Assembly: GCA_964429195.1 (NCBI GenBank)
Contig: CAYSBC010000021.1
Location: forward strand, 1-30,620
Reading direction: 5' to 3'
Length of the DNA: 30,620 nt
Source: JBBAFM01 sp041655415
GTDB taxonomy: Bacteria; Bacillota; Clostridia; Peptostreptococcales; JAAYPU01
Every line of letters begins with the position of its first letter. Position 1 is the stretch's first letter. The notes under the pieces are model-generated. The model worked only from the letters and a program-made list of their open reading frames with translations, did not search any database and had not been told where the DNA came from. Made by a program: the position numbers and the translations under genes. This document shows, piece after piece, positions 7,183 through 14,945 of the stretch.

Positions 7183-7211
7183 ATTGTACCATGAGTGCCA
7201 ATTGTTGTAAA
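7183..7211 (-). promoter_or_regulatory. Sigma-A promoter for rpsO
   Basis: Minus strand: TTTACA (7211-7206), 17-base spacer, TACAAT (7188-7183), with TGG before the -10 giving an extended -10 form. It overlaps the gap just after the ribF stop, so rpsO can be made apart from the long nusA-infB operon. Confidence 0.7.
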
Positions 7212-7219
7212 TGATAATA

Positions 7220-8140
7220 TTAAAAATCGTAACTATATTCTTGAGCTACCTTCACATCTGCAGCTATCTGGTTTGTTAATTCTGTAATATTATTGAATTT
7301 GATTTCAGGTCTTATTCTCTTTAAAATCTCAACCTTGATCTCTTTTCCGTAGATATCCTCATGAAGGCCCATAATAAATGTTTCCACCATTCTTTTTTGA
7401 CCGCCCACTGTAGGGTTGTATCCAATATTGGTAACACTTTTATAAACCTTATTGTCTACGGTTGTTTTACTGATATACACACCATTTTTAGGAATAGCCA
7501 AATAATCTTTGACAATAACATTAGCCGTTGGGAAACCGATTTGTTTTCCCAATTGTTTTCCCGGAATGACCTCTCCTTTAACAGAATAGTTTCTGGATAA
7601 GAGTTTGTTGCATCGTTCCATTTCGCCTTCTTCAATGAGCTCACGAATACGGGTACTGCTTACGACTTCATCATCATAGGTTACGGCACCTAATACAAAC
7701 AGTCCATAACCGTACTTTTCTTTCATCCGATCTAGAAGCTCCGTATCTCCCTGAGCCTTATGACCGAAATGATAGTGAAACCCGCAAAAAATTTCCTTAG
7801 CTCTAAGTTTATCCAGGAGTATATCTTTCAAAAAATCTTCCGGTTTTATCGTCATGATTTCCTCGTTAAACTCTACAGCTATAAGGTAATCTACTCCCAT
7901 TTCTTCCATGACTTCAACCTTTTCTTCCCAGGTCATGATTTGTTTGACGGAGTTCCCATTTAAATTTTTAGGATGATTCCTAAAGGTAAAAACAGCACTT
8001 AATAAATGATTAGCCTGACAAAAATCAACTGCACTTTTTATTAATTTTTGATGACCAATATGTACACCATCAAAGTTTCCTAAAGCAACTCCTGTATCCT
8101 GGATATCTGTTATTTCATCTAGTGAACAAATTATTTTCAT
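7220..8140 (-). CDS. ribF: Bifunctional riboflavin kinase / FAD synthetase
   Basis: Makes FMN from riboflavin and then FAD. The N-terminal nucleotidyltransferase domain shows GNFDGVHIGHQ (residues ~21-31) and the SSTRIRELI motif; the C-terminal kinase domain shows GKQIGFPTANV and the NIGYNPTV segment. Length is 306 residues, normal for the family. The frame also opens with an upstream TTG at 8155, but ATG at 8140 has AGAGG 7 bases upstream and gives the usual N-terminus. It follows truB by 26 bases at the end of the nusA-infB operon, the normal place in Firmicutes. Confidence 0.95.
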   Translation of the reverse strand: MKIICSLDEITDIQDTGVALGNFDGVHIGHQKLIKSAVDFCQANHLLSAVFTFRNHPKNLNGNSVKQIMTWEEKVEVMEEMGVDYLIAVEFNEEIMTIKPEDFLKDILLDKLRAKEIFCGFHYHFGHKAQGDTELLDRMKEKYGYGLFVLGAVTYDDEVVSSTRIRELIEEGEMERCNKLLSRNYSVKGEVIPGKQLGKQIGFPTANVIVKDYLAIPKNGVYISKTTVDNKVYKSVTNIGYNPTVGGQKRMVETFIMGLHEDIYGKEIKVEILKRIRPEIKFNNITELTNQIAADVKVAQEYSYDF

Positions 8141-8166
8141 CCTTAGTCCTCTCAATAAAAATCAAT

Positions 8167-9057
8167 TTATATAGGTAATTCAGTATAATTAAAAACCTTT
8201 TTCATGCGTATTTTGGAATTTTCCCCATTATATTCACCAATGGCTATAAAAAGGTGCTTATAATAAATTCTATTCCATTTTTTCTTATCTTTCCATAGGA
8301 CTTCTGCGTCGGATAAACTGCCTCCGTTGGAAGCCTTTAAAAATGTCTTTTTATCTTTTATCTCAGCTTGTCCCATTTCTGTTAGGGGTTGATCCGCCGG
8401 AATAAGATATTCCTCTGGGGATAATGTGCCAAGGTCTTCAAGTGTAATGCCCTCATCTATCGTAAAAATACCACTTGCAATCCTCTCCAATGCACTCATA
8501 GTACCATAACATCCTAGGGCTTCGCCTATATCATTACAAAGAGTCCTAATATAGGTTCCTTTGGAGCATTCTACTTCAAGGGTTATTTTTTCTCCTTGAA
8601 TGCTGATTATATCGATATGATAAATCGTTACTTTTCTGGATTCCCTTTGGATTTCTACGCCTTCACGTGCATATTCATAAAGTCTTCTGCCATCAATGCG
8701 AACAGCGGAGTACATGGGTGGTATTTGTGTAATGTCTCCAATAAAAGTTTTAACCGTATTTTTTATTTCTTCTTCTGTAATATGTACATCTTTTTTCTCT
8801 AAAACTTCACCCCAGATATCTTGTGTATCTGTTTTTATGCCTAAGGTGAGCTGGCACTTGTATTTTTTTTTGTCTGCAACCAGGTATTCAATCACCCGTG
8901 TTGCTTGTCCCACGCATATGGGCAGGACACCTGTGGCCATAGGATCCAATGTTCCTGTATGCCCAACTCTTTTGGTCATCAGCTTTTTCCTAACGATATT
9001 CACCACATCATGAGATGTCATATTTTGTGGTTTAATCAGATTAATTATTCCATCCAT
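8167..9057 (-). CDS. truB: tRNA pseudouridine(55) synthase
   Basis: Makes pseudouridine 55 in the T-loop of tRNAs. The catalytic motif GHTGTLDPMATGVLP lies at residues 32-46 with Asp38 as the nucleophile. The C-terminal part (after ~residue 215) has a PUA-like region. At 296 residues it has normal length. Start ATG at 9057 follows AGGAC. It lies 18 bases after nrnA and just before ribF, forming the tail of the infB operon. Confidence 0.95.
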   Translation of the reverse strand: MDGIINLIKPQNMTSHDVVNIVRKKLMTKRVGHTGTLDPMATGVLPICVGQATRVIEYLVADKKKYKCQLTLGIKTDTQDIWGEVLEKKDVHITEEEIKNTVKTFIGDITQIPPMYSAVRIDGRRLYEYAREGVEIQRESRKVTIYHIDIISIQGEKITLEVECSKGTYIRTLCNDIGEALGCYGTMSALERIASGIFTIDEGITLEDLGTLSPEEYLIPADQPLTEMGQAEIKDKKTFLKASNGGSLSDAEVLWKDKKKWNRIYYKHLFIAIGEYNGENSKIRMKKVFNYTELPI

Positions 9058-9075
9058 ATCTTATGTCCTATTGTC

Positions 9076-10065
9076 TCACTCAAAATATTTTACTACAGAT
9101 TTGCAGATGGCTTCAATAGCATTCTCCAATGTATCATAGATGGTACATCCTGCTGCTTTCACATGTCCCCCACCATTAAAATCCATGGCTACCTTGCTCA
9201 CATCAAAATACTTTTTGGCTCTGAGCCCTACTTTGATATTGTTTTTTTCCAGCTCTTTAAAAATAATGGCCACTTCGACACCTTCTATATCTCTTAACAT
9301 CTCTATCAAGCCTTCTGTTTCATCCACTGTGGCCTGAATCTCCTCCATCATTTCCATGGTGACGCAGGCATAAGCCGCCTGACCATGATGAAAGGTTGTC
9401 AATGTTTCCAGTACCCTTTTCTGAAGCGTAATCTTTTCCAAACGCGTATTTTGGTAGAGCTCTATACTGATGGCGTTTAAATCAATGCCCAGATCTAAAA
9501 GTTCTGCTGCAATGATATGGGTTTTAGAGGTCGTATTGGTGTATTTAAAACTACCTGTATCTGTTGATATGGCAGTATAGATGGCTTCTCCTATTTCCTT
9601 ATCAATAGCAACATCTAAGGATTTTATCATGCTCAATATAATTTCGCCTGTAGCCCCCGCTCCATCATCCACATAATTATGTTCGGCGAAGAGATTGTTG
9701 GTATAATGATGATCAATATTGATGGTGCATCCCTTTTTGTAGGCGGATAATCTGCTTCCCATTCTATCCTCATCGCTACTATCTATGGCAATGCAAATCG
9801 TGGTGTCTTTTATTTTTTCAAGGACATCCTGAACCTCTTTGATATTTTCTTCGATTCCACTTACTAAGAACTCTAAATATTTTGGGATGCCATCCTCTAC
9901 AAGGATAGTAGGATTCTTACCCAGCTTTATCAAAGCCCTGCATAAGGCAGTTGAGCTTCCTATGGCATCGCCATCCGGAAGGATGTGAGGGAAAATATAG
10001 ATGTCCTCACTATCCTTTAATATTTTAATGATGTTCTTATATGCTGCTTCATTCCTCATCATCAT
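9076..10065 (-). CDS. nrnA: DHH/DHHA1 phosphoesterase (NrnA: nanoRNase and pAp phosphatase)
   Basis: NrnA family members remove nucleotides from 2-5-mer RNA and dephosphorylate pAp. With the start at 10065 it has 329 residues. N-terminal DHH domain: HILPDGDAIGS (27-37) with metal ligands, D95 in IDSSD, and DHH at 118-120. C-terminal DHHA1 domain: GGGH at about 298-301. Three ATG codons run together at 10065, 10062 and 10059; the exact start is open. All overlap the end of rbfA by 9-17 bases with only a weak ribosome site, which suggests translation coupled to rbfA. The rbfA-nrnA-truB order is standard in Firmicutes. Confidence 0.92.
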   Translation of the reverse strand: MMMRNEAAYKNIIKILKDSEDIYIFPHILPDGDAIGSSTALCRALIKLGKNPTILVEDGIPKYLEFLVSGIEENIKEVQDVLEKIKDTTICIAIDSSDEDRMGSRLSAYKKGCTINIDHHYTNNLFAEHNYVDDGAGATGEIILSMIKSLDVAIDKEIGEAIYTAISTDTGSFKYTNTTSKTHIIAAELLDLGIDLNAISIELYQNTRLEKITLQKRVLETLTTFHHGQAAYACVTMEMMEEIQATVDETEGLIEMLRDIEGVEVAIIFKELEKNNIKVGLRAKKYFDVSKVAMDFNGGGHVKAAGCTIYDTLENAIEAICKSVVKYFE

Positions 10066-10423
10066 TCTTATCTCTATCTTTCTCAATATCATGGATTAGC
10101 TTTGATATATGTTGACTGTAGTCTAAAGAATTATCCTCTTTAAAAATAAATTCAGGAACATGTCTGACCTTGATCTTAGAGCCTACTTCTTTTCTGATAA
10201 ATCCGGATGCGCTTTCGAGAGCTTCCAGTGTTTCTTTTTTTTCTTTTTCTGTTCCAAGAACACTGACATAAACCTTGGCATAGCTCAAATCATTTGAAAC
10301 TTCTACATCTGTTATGCTCGTTAATCGAGAAACACGCGGATCTTTTATGCCGTTAATAATCATGTTGCTTATGATTTTTTTTATTTCCTCAGATACTCGA
10401 CCTGTTCTGTGATTTCTTTTCAT
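10049..10423 (-). CDS. rbfA: Ribosome-binding factor A
   Basis: A 124-residue KH-fold factor for 30S subunit maturation, acting at the 5' end helix of 16S rRNA. The N-terminal KRNHRTGRVSEEIKK and the DPRVSRLTSITDVEVSNDL segment are typical, as is the LRKEVGSKIKVRHVPE-like stretch near residues 75-93. The last ~15 residues are highly acidic and basic mixed (EKDRDKNDDEE), a common variable tail. It begins 11 bases after infB and overlaps nrnA. Confidence 0.95.
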   Translation of the reverse strand: MKRNHRTGRVSEEIKKIISNMIINGIKDPRVSRLTSITDVEVSNDLSYAKVYVSVLGTEKEKKETLEALESASGFIRKEVGSKIKVRHVPEFIFKEDNSLDYSQHISKLIHDIEKDRDKNDDEE

Positions 10424-10434
10424 TCCATCATCCC

Positions 10435-12516
10435 TTACTTCTTAATCTGTTCCATAATAAAGGCTTCAATAATATCGCCTACTTCAATGTTGTTGTAATT
10501 TTCAAGCCCAATACCGCATTCATAACCGGTCAATACTTCTTTTGCATCGTCTTTAAACCTCTTCAAGGATGAAATATGCCCTTCGTAAATAACGATACCG
10601 TCTCTTACAAGCCTAACCTCTGCATTTCTTTGAACCTTGCCTTCAATGACATAGCTTCCGGCTATTGTTCCGACTCCCGGAACCTTAAAGGTTTCTCTGA
10701 CTTCTACTTTACCCAATATAACTTCCTTATATACCGGATCAAGCATGCCGTTCATGGCAGCTGTTACATCATCTATCGCTTCATAGATAATACGATAGGT
10801 TCGGATATCCACATTTTGTCTTTGAGCCATACTTGAAATACTGGTAGATGGCCTTACATTATAGCCTATGATAACAGCGTTGGACGCTGTGGCAAGGAGT
10901 ATGTCGGATTCGGTTACAGTTCCTACACCCGAAAATATAATGTTGATTTTAACTTCCGGATTTTCAATCTTTAATAAAGATTGGGCTAATGCACCTACGG
11001 ATCCTTGCACATCGGCTTTAATAATGATATTTAATTCTTTCATGTTCCCTTGTTGAATCTGGTTAAATAAATCATCTAAGGAAACATTGGATCTGTTTTT
11101 TAGGGATTCCTGTTTTATCTTATTTTGTCTTCTCTCTGCAATAAGCCTTGCTGTTTTATCTTCCCTTACAGCATTAACAATATCTCCGGCTTCAGGTACG
11201 CTGGATAATCCTAAAATTTCTACAGCCGTGGAAGGTCCTGCCTTTTTAAGGCGAATTCCCTTATCATTGACCATAGCTCTTACTCTACCGTAAGCCGAGC
11301 CTGCTACTATAGCCATGCCTCTTTCTAATGTACCATTTTGAACAATAATGGATATGACAGTACCTTTTTTATCATCTAGTCTGGCTTCAATGACTGTCCC
11401 TTTAGCCAATCTGTTTGGATTTCCTTTTAATTCAAGCATTTCAGCCATCAAGAGTATCATTTCCAGAAGCTGCTCAATGCCTTCTCCCGTATGAGCTGAA
11501 ACAGGAACACAAATGACATCCCCGCCCCATTCCTCAACTAAAATACCATTTTCGCTGAGCTCTTGCTTGACTTTCATTGGATTTGCACTCGGCTTATCCA
11601 TCTTGTTAATAGCAACAATAATCGGTATGTTGGCAGCCTTGGCATGGCTGATTGCCTCTAAAGTTTGAGGTTTTACACCATCATCCGCAGCTACTACAAG
11701 AACAGCGATGTCCGTTATACTTGCACCCCTGGCCCTCATTGCTGTAAAAGCTTCATGACCGGGTGTATCTAAAAACACAATTTTTTTGTCACCAATTAAG
11801 ACCTCCGACGCTCCTATATGTTGCGTTATTCCACCGGATTCTTTTCTCGTAACATTTGTTTCTCTAATTTTATCTAAAAGAGATGTTTTCCCATGATCGA
11901 CATGTCCCATGACGGTAATAATAGGTGGCCTAGGTAATAAATCCTCTTCTTTATCTTCAAAATCTTCTATGCCTTCCTCATCGATTTCATCGGCATAGGA
12001 GTTGGCGATGTGTACTTCAACCCCTAGTTCGTCGGATACCATTAAGATAGTATCTTCGTCAATATCGTTATTTATATTAGCCATGATACCCATGGACATG
12101 AGTTTCATGATAACTTCTGTAGAGGATTTTCCAATTTGTTCCGAATATCCTTTAACAGTAATAGGGGCACTGATAGGAATCCCTTTTTCTTCTTCTTTGA
12201 CTACTTCATGGACCTTTTTCTTTTTATCTGTTTTTTTAACTTTTTCTTCTTTGACTACAACAACTTTAACTTCTTCTTTTTTTTCTGTTTTTATACCGGG
12301 CTTTGTTTCAGTCTTTTTTCCCTTAACCGTTTTAGCCGATACGACTTTTACTTCTTCTTTCGGTCCAAACTCCTCCATAACCTTTCCAACCTCTTCTTGT
12401 GAAAGGGCAACCATATGGCTTTTGACTTCTATACCTATTGTGGCCAATAATTCAATTAATTCTTTACTATTGATACCTAACTCTTTTGCAACTTCATATA
12501 CTCTATGTTTCGTCAT
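10435..12516 (-). CDS. infB: Translation initiation factor IF-2
   Basis: The GTPase that places initiator tRNA on the 30S subunit and drives subunit joining. 693 residues, a short form usual in Clostridia. Order: N-terminal IF2N motif (~1-50), Lys/Glu/Val-rich linker (~52-112), second IF2N-like region (~115-170), acidic stretch (~176-193), GTPase domain from ~197 with GHVDHGKT at 204-211 and NKMD further on, then domains II, III and the fMet-tRNA-binding C-terminal barrel. ATG at 12516 follows GGAGG by 7 bases. Start of the infB-rbfA-nrnA part of the nusA operon. Confidence 0.97.
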   Translation of the reverse strand: MTKHRVYEVAKELGINSKELIELLATIGIEVKSHMVALSQEEVGKVMEEFGPKEEVKVVSAKTVKGKKTETKPGIKTEKKEEVKVVVVKEEKVKKTDKKKKVHEVVKEEEKGIPISAPITVKGYSEQIGKSSTEVIMKLMSMGIMANINNDIDEDTILMVSDELGVEVHIANSYADEIDEEGIEDFEDKEEDLLPRPPIITVMGHVDHGKTSLLDKIRETNVTRKESGGITQHIGASEVLIGDKKIVFLDTPGHEAFTAMRARGASITDIAVLVVAADDGVKPQTLEAISHAKAANIPIIVAINKMDKPSANPMKVKQELSENGILVEEWGGDVICVPVSAHTGEGIEQLLEMILLMAEMLELKGNPNRLAKGTVIEARLDDKKGTVISIIVQNGTLERGMAIVAGSAYGRVRAMVNDKGIRLKKAGPSTAVEILGLSSVPEAGDIVNAVREDKTARLIAERRQNKIKQESLKNRSNVSLDDLFNQIQQGNMKELNIIIKADVQGSVGALAQSLLKIENPEVKINIIFSGVGTVTESDILLATASNAVIIGYNVRPSTSISSMAQRQNVDIRTYRIIYEAIDDVTAAMNGMLDPVYKEVILGKVEVRETFKVPGVGTIAGSYVIEGKVQRNAEVRLVRDGIVIYEGHISSLKRFKDDAKEVLTGYECGIGLENYNNIEVGDIIEAFIMEQIKK

Positions 12517-12533
12517 AGTAGCACCTCCAATAC

Positions 12534-12842
12534 TTACAATTTCACACTATCTAACTCACAAATCATTACCTCCGAAAACTTTTCATCTGTTACACCCAGG
12601 ATACTTGCCTCCATGATACCAATTGCATGGCCTAAATTCATTTTGTTTCCCCAAACCCTATAAGGAATTCCTTCTTTTTCAGCTAGGCCGATAAATTTTT
12701 TTTGGGTATTGTTTGCAGCATCCGAAGCAATAACTAATAATTGAATCTTCTTATCATTTATTTTGCTTATGCATGTATTATAACCTGACACTAAGTTTCC
12801 ACCACGTTTTGCTAATCCAAAATAGCGATATATCTTTTCCAT
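12534..12842 (-). CDS. ylxQ: L7Ae-family ribosomal-like protein YlxQ
   Basis: A small protein of the L7Ae/L30e/Gadd45 fold (YlxQ, also called RplGA), expected to bind kink-turn RNA. It has the family start MEKIYRYFGLAKRGGNLVSG and the later LLVIASDAANNTQKK segment. I use ATG at 12842 (102 residues), one base after the rnpM stop. A GTG at 12854, overlapping rnpM, would add four residues; neither has a good ribosome site, which points to coupling with rnpM. The cellular role is not settled. Confidence 0.87.
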   Translation of the reverse strand: MEKIYRYFGLAKRGGNLVSGYNTCISKINDKKIQLLVIASDAANNTQKKFIGLAEKEGIPYRVWGNKMNLGHAIGIMEASILGVTDEKFSEVMICELDSVKL

Positions 12843-12843
12843 A

Positions 12844-13116
12844 TTACTGTTCACGCTCTTTTAATTCTTCGTAAATTTTGTTTAATTTGTCTTCCGGTAA
12901 TTCTCGTTCTAAGCTTCGCTGGATAGCCTTTCTCTTTTCAGCTTTTTTAAAGCATTCCGGGTCATCGCACAAGTAGACACCCCTACCCATGGCCTTTCCT
13001 GTACTATCGAGGCTCAAATCGCCTTCCTTCGTACAAACAATTCTTATTAATTCCTTCTTAGGTTTCGATTCCATGCATCCAACACATCGCCGCATAGGAA
13101 TTTTTCTTTTTTTCAC
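12844..13116 (-). CDS. rnpM: YlxR/RnpM family RNA-binding protein
   Basis: A 90-residue DUF448 protein. The family motif begins at MRRCVGCMESKPK (residues 8-20), followed by RGVYLCDDPECFKKA near residues 45-59. The B. subtilis homologue is reported to bind RNase P RNA and modulate its activity (RnpM). The start codon is GTG at 13116, after GAGGTGA with suitable spacing. It sits between nusA and ylxQ as in nearly all Firmicutes. Confidence 0.9.
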   Translation of the reverse strand: MKKRKIPMRRCVGCMESKPKKELIRIVCTKEGDLSLDSTGKAMGRGVYLCDDPECFKKAEKRKAIQRSLERELPEDKLNKIYEELKEREQ

Positions 13117-13153
13117 AAAAGATCACCTCATTCTGTACTCATCATTAGGTTAA

Positions 13154-14254
13154 TCATTTTTCCTCTATACCTTCATCATCTAAATCTTCTATCCCATCCA
13201 TTTCTTTCATGGGATTATCCCCATAGTATTGGGAATGACTTTTAATATCGATTCGCCAATTCGTTAATTTAGCTGCTAAACGGACATTTTGGCCTTCTTT
13301 TCCAATGGCCAATGACAATTGGTAATCCGGAACAATAACCTTGGCAGATTTTTCTTCTTCGATGATGATGACCTCTTCTACCTTTGCAGGGCTTAACGCA
13401 CTTTTAATATATTTCTTCGGATCCTCATCCCAATTGATAATATCTATTTTTTCTCCAAAAAGCTCATCCACTATAACCTGAACTCTGCTTCCTTTATGAC
13501 CCACGCAGGCACCTACGGAATCTACATTGGGGTCTTCTGAATAAACTGCTAATTTTGTTCTTGATCCGGCTTCTCGCGATATACTTTTAATTTCAACAAT
13601 GCCGTCATGGATTTCAGGAACTTCTAATTCAAATAACCTTTTTACCAAGCCCGGATGGGATCTGGATACATAAACCTGAGGTCCCTTTGTCGTTTTCTTA
13701 ACATCCATTATGTAGACCTTAATCCTGTTGTTGACTTCATAGCGCTCGCCGGGAACCTGTTCCGTCTGAGCAAGCAATCCTTCTGTTTTTCCTAAATTGA
13801 TATAGACCATTCCTTTGCTGATACGCTGCACAACTCCCGTAACAACCTCCGATTGTCTGTTGGAAAAGTTTTGATAGACAAGCCCTCTTTCTGCTTCCCT
13901 AATGCGTTGCACAACAACCTGCTTAGCTGTCTGCGCAGCTATTCTTCCAAAATCTTTGGGTGCAATAGATACTTCTATAATATCACCCGCTTGATATTTG
14001 TGATTGATTTTCCGAGCATCATCCAGAGCCATTTCCAATAAATTATTTTCTACTTCCTCCACAATAACTTTTTGGGCAAACAGATTGACCTGACCGGTTT
14101 CGTGGTCAACATTGACCTTAACATTTTGTTGAGTACCATAGTTTTTTCTATAGGCAGAAACCAAAGCAGATTCCAAAGCTTCAATCAGCAATTCTTTTGA
14201 TACACCTTTTTCTTTTTCTATTTGATCCATGGCCTTTATAAAATCTATATTCAT
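13154..14254 (-). CDS. nusA: Transcription termination/antitermination factor NusA
   Basis: Binds RNA polymerase near the exit channel and stimulates pausing and intrinsic termination. 366 residues, the short Gram-positive form without the C-terminal acidic repeats of E. coli. Order: N-terminal polymerase-binding domain (~1-125), S1 (~135-199), KH1 with GHKGSR at 252-257, KH2 with IGKEGQN at 317-323, then a short acidic end. GGGAGG precedes the ATG. It starts 11 bases after rimP and the leader of this operon carries a terminator-like hairpin, which could serve feedback control by NusA itself. Confidence 0.97.
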   Translation of the reverse strand: MNIDFIKAMDQIEKEKGVSKELLIEALESALVSAYRKNYGTQQNVKVNVDHETGQVNLFAQKVIVEEVENNLLEMALDDARKINHKYQAGDIIEVSIAPKDFGRIAAQTAKQVVVQRIREAERGLVYQNFSNRQSEVVTGVVQRISKGMVYINLGKTEGLLAQTEQVPGERYEVNNRIKVYIMDVKKTTKGPQVYVSRSHPGLVKRLFELEVPEIHDGIVEIKSISREAGSRTKLAVYSEDPNVDSVGACVGHKGSRVQVIVDELFGEKIDIINWDEDPKKYIKSALSPAKVEEVIIIEEEKSAKVIVPDYQLSLAIGKEGQNVRLAAKLTNWRIDIKSHSQYYGDNPMKEMDGIEDLDDEGIEEK

Positions 14255-14265
14255 TTTTAACCTCC

Positions 14266-14733
14266 CTAAAAAATTACAGCCAATCTGACTTGTGAAACTA
14301 ATTCTCTGTGAACCTTCTCTTCCAGACCCTTGGCATTGAAAATAATAATTTCATTATCCTCCAGACCTTTCAGTTTACCGGTAATAATTTTATGTCCATC
14401 TATCGCCTTATATAAAAATATATCTATATCTTTGCCTGCGTATTTCACGTAATCACTCTCTTTGAGTAGGGGCCGGTCGATTCCAGGAGAAGATACTTCT
14501 AATGTATATTGTCTGTCTATTAAATCTTTTTCATCTAATGCCTTGCTTAAAAATGAGCTTACTTTTTCACAATCCTCTAATCCCATTGAACCTTCCTCTT
14601 TATCAATGTAAACCCTTAAGACCCAGTCCTTGCCTTCCTTGATATATTCTATATTAAATAGACTATATTCTGAATCTTTTAAATAACTCTCTAAAATCCC
14701 TTCTGTTTCCTGTACCACTTTGTTTTTCCCCAA
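14266..14733 (-). CDS. rimP: Ribosome maturation factor RimP
   Basis: Helps 30S assembly (with S12 binding). 155 residues, normal. The VSSPGIDRPL motif (residues ~89-98) is clearly present and the C-terminal Sm-like domain follows. The start is TTG at 14733: AAGGAG lies 8 bases upstream, and no ATG gives the conserved N-terminus. First gene of the nusA operon; the leader from the promoter at ~14875 is about 130 bases. Confidence 0.94.
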   Translation of the reverse strand: MGKNKVVQETEGILESYLKDSEYSLFNIEYIKEGKDWVLRVYIDKEEGSMGLEDCEKVSSFLSKALDEKDLIDRQYTLEVSSPGIDRPLLKESDYVKYAGKDIDIFLYKAIDGHKIITGKLKGLEDNEIIIFNAKGLEEKVHRELVSQVRLAVIF

Positions 14734-14818
14734 TATTTCAACTCCTTTTTTATCGTTCTTTCCTTCTTGATGTTACAAAAATCTATCCATCAACGATTTG
14801 TTTTCTTTGAATTAATAA

Positions 14819-14844
14819 CAAAGAGTGGGAATTCCCACTCTTTG
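14819..14844 (-). terminator. Palindromic hairpin in the rimP-nusA leader: terminator or attenuator
   Basis: A perfect 26-base palindrome: arms CAAAGAGTGGGAA/TTCCCACTCTTTG. On the minus strand the bases after it read TTATTAATTC, so the U-tract is interrupted. It lies downstream of the promoter at 14873-14902 and upstream of rimP, so transcripts made from that promoter must pass it. It could also end polC transcripts. The weak U-tract is what one expects of a NusA-dependent terminator. Confidence 0.75.
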
Positions 14845-14872
14845 CTCAAAAACTATTTTGCAATTCCACTGT

Positions 14873-14902
14873 ATTATACCACACTTGTTGCAAAGTATGC
14901 AA
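14873..14902 (-). promoter_or_regulatory. Sigma-A promoter for the rimP-nusA-infB operon
   Basis: Minus strand: TTGCAT (14902-14897), 18-base spacer, consensus TATAAT (14878-14873) with TGG before it, an extended -10. Start predicted near 14866. The spacer contains a short inverted repeat with the -35 (TTGTTGCA/TTGCAACAA), which may be an operator or only chance. Confidence 0.75.
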
Positions 14903-14945
14903 CAATTATTTCCAAGGCCATAAGCACCTCTTAGGTCGAAAGCTT

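Noticed and set aside
7079..7201. N-terminal extension of rpsO
   Set aside because: Would read through its own promoter and leader; S15 is 87-89 residues and the inner ATG has a strong ribosome site.
12002..12616. 204-codon plus-strand frame opposite infB
   Set aside because: Ser/Thr/Phe-rich complement of the Lys/Glu linker of IF-2; no ribosome site or family resemblance.
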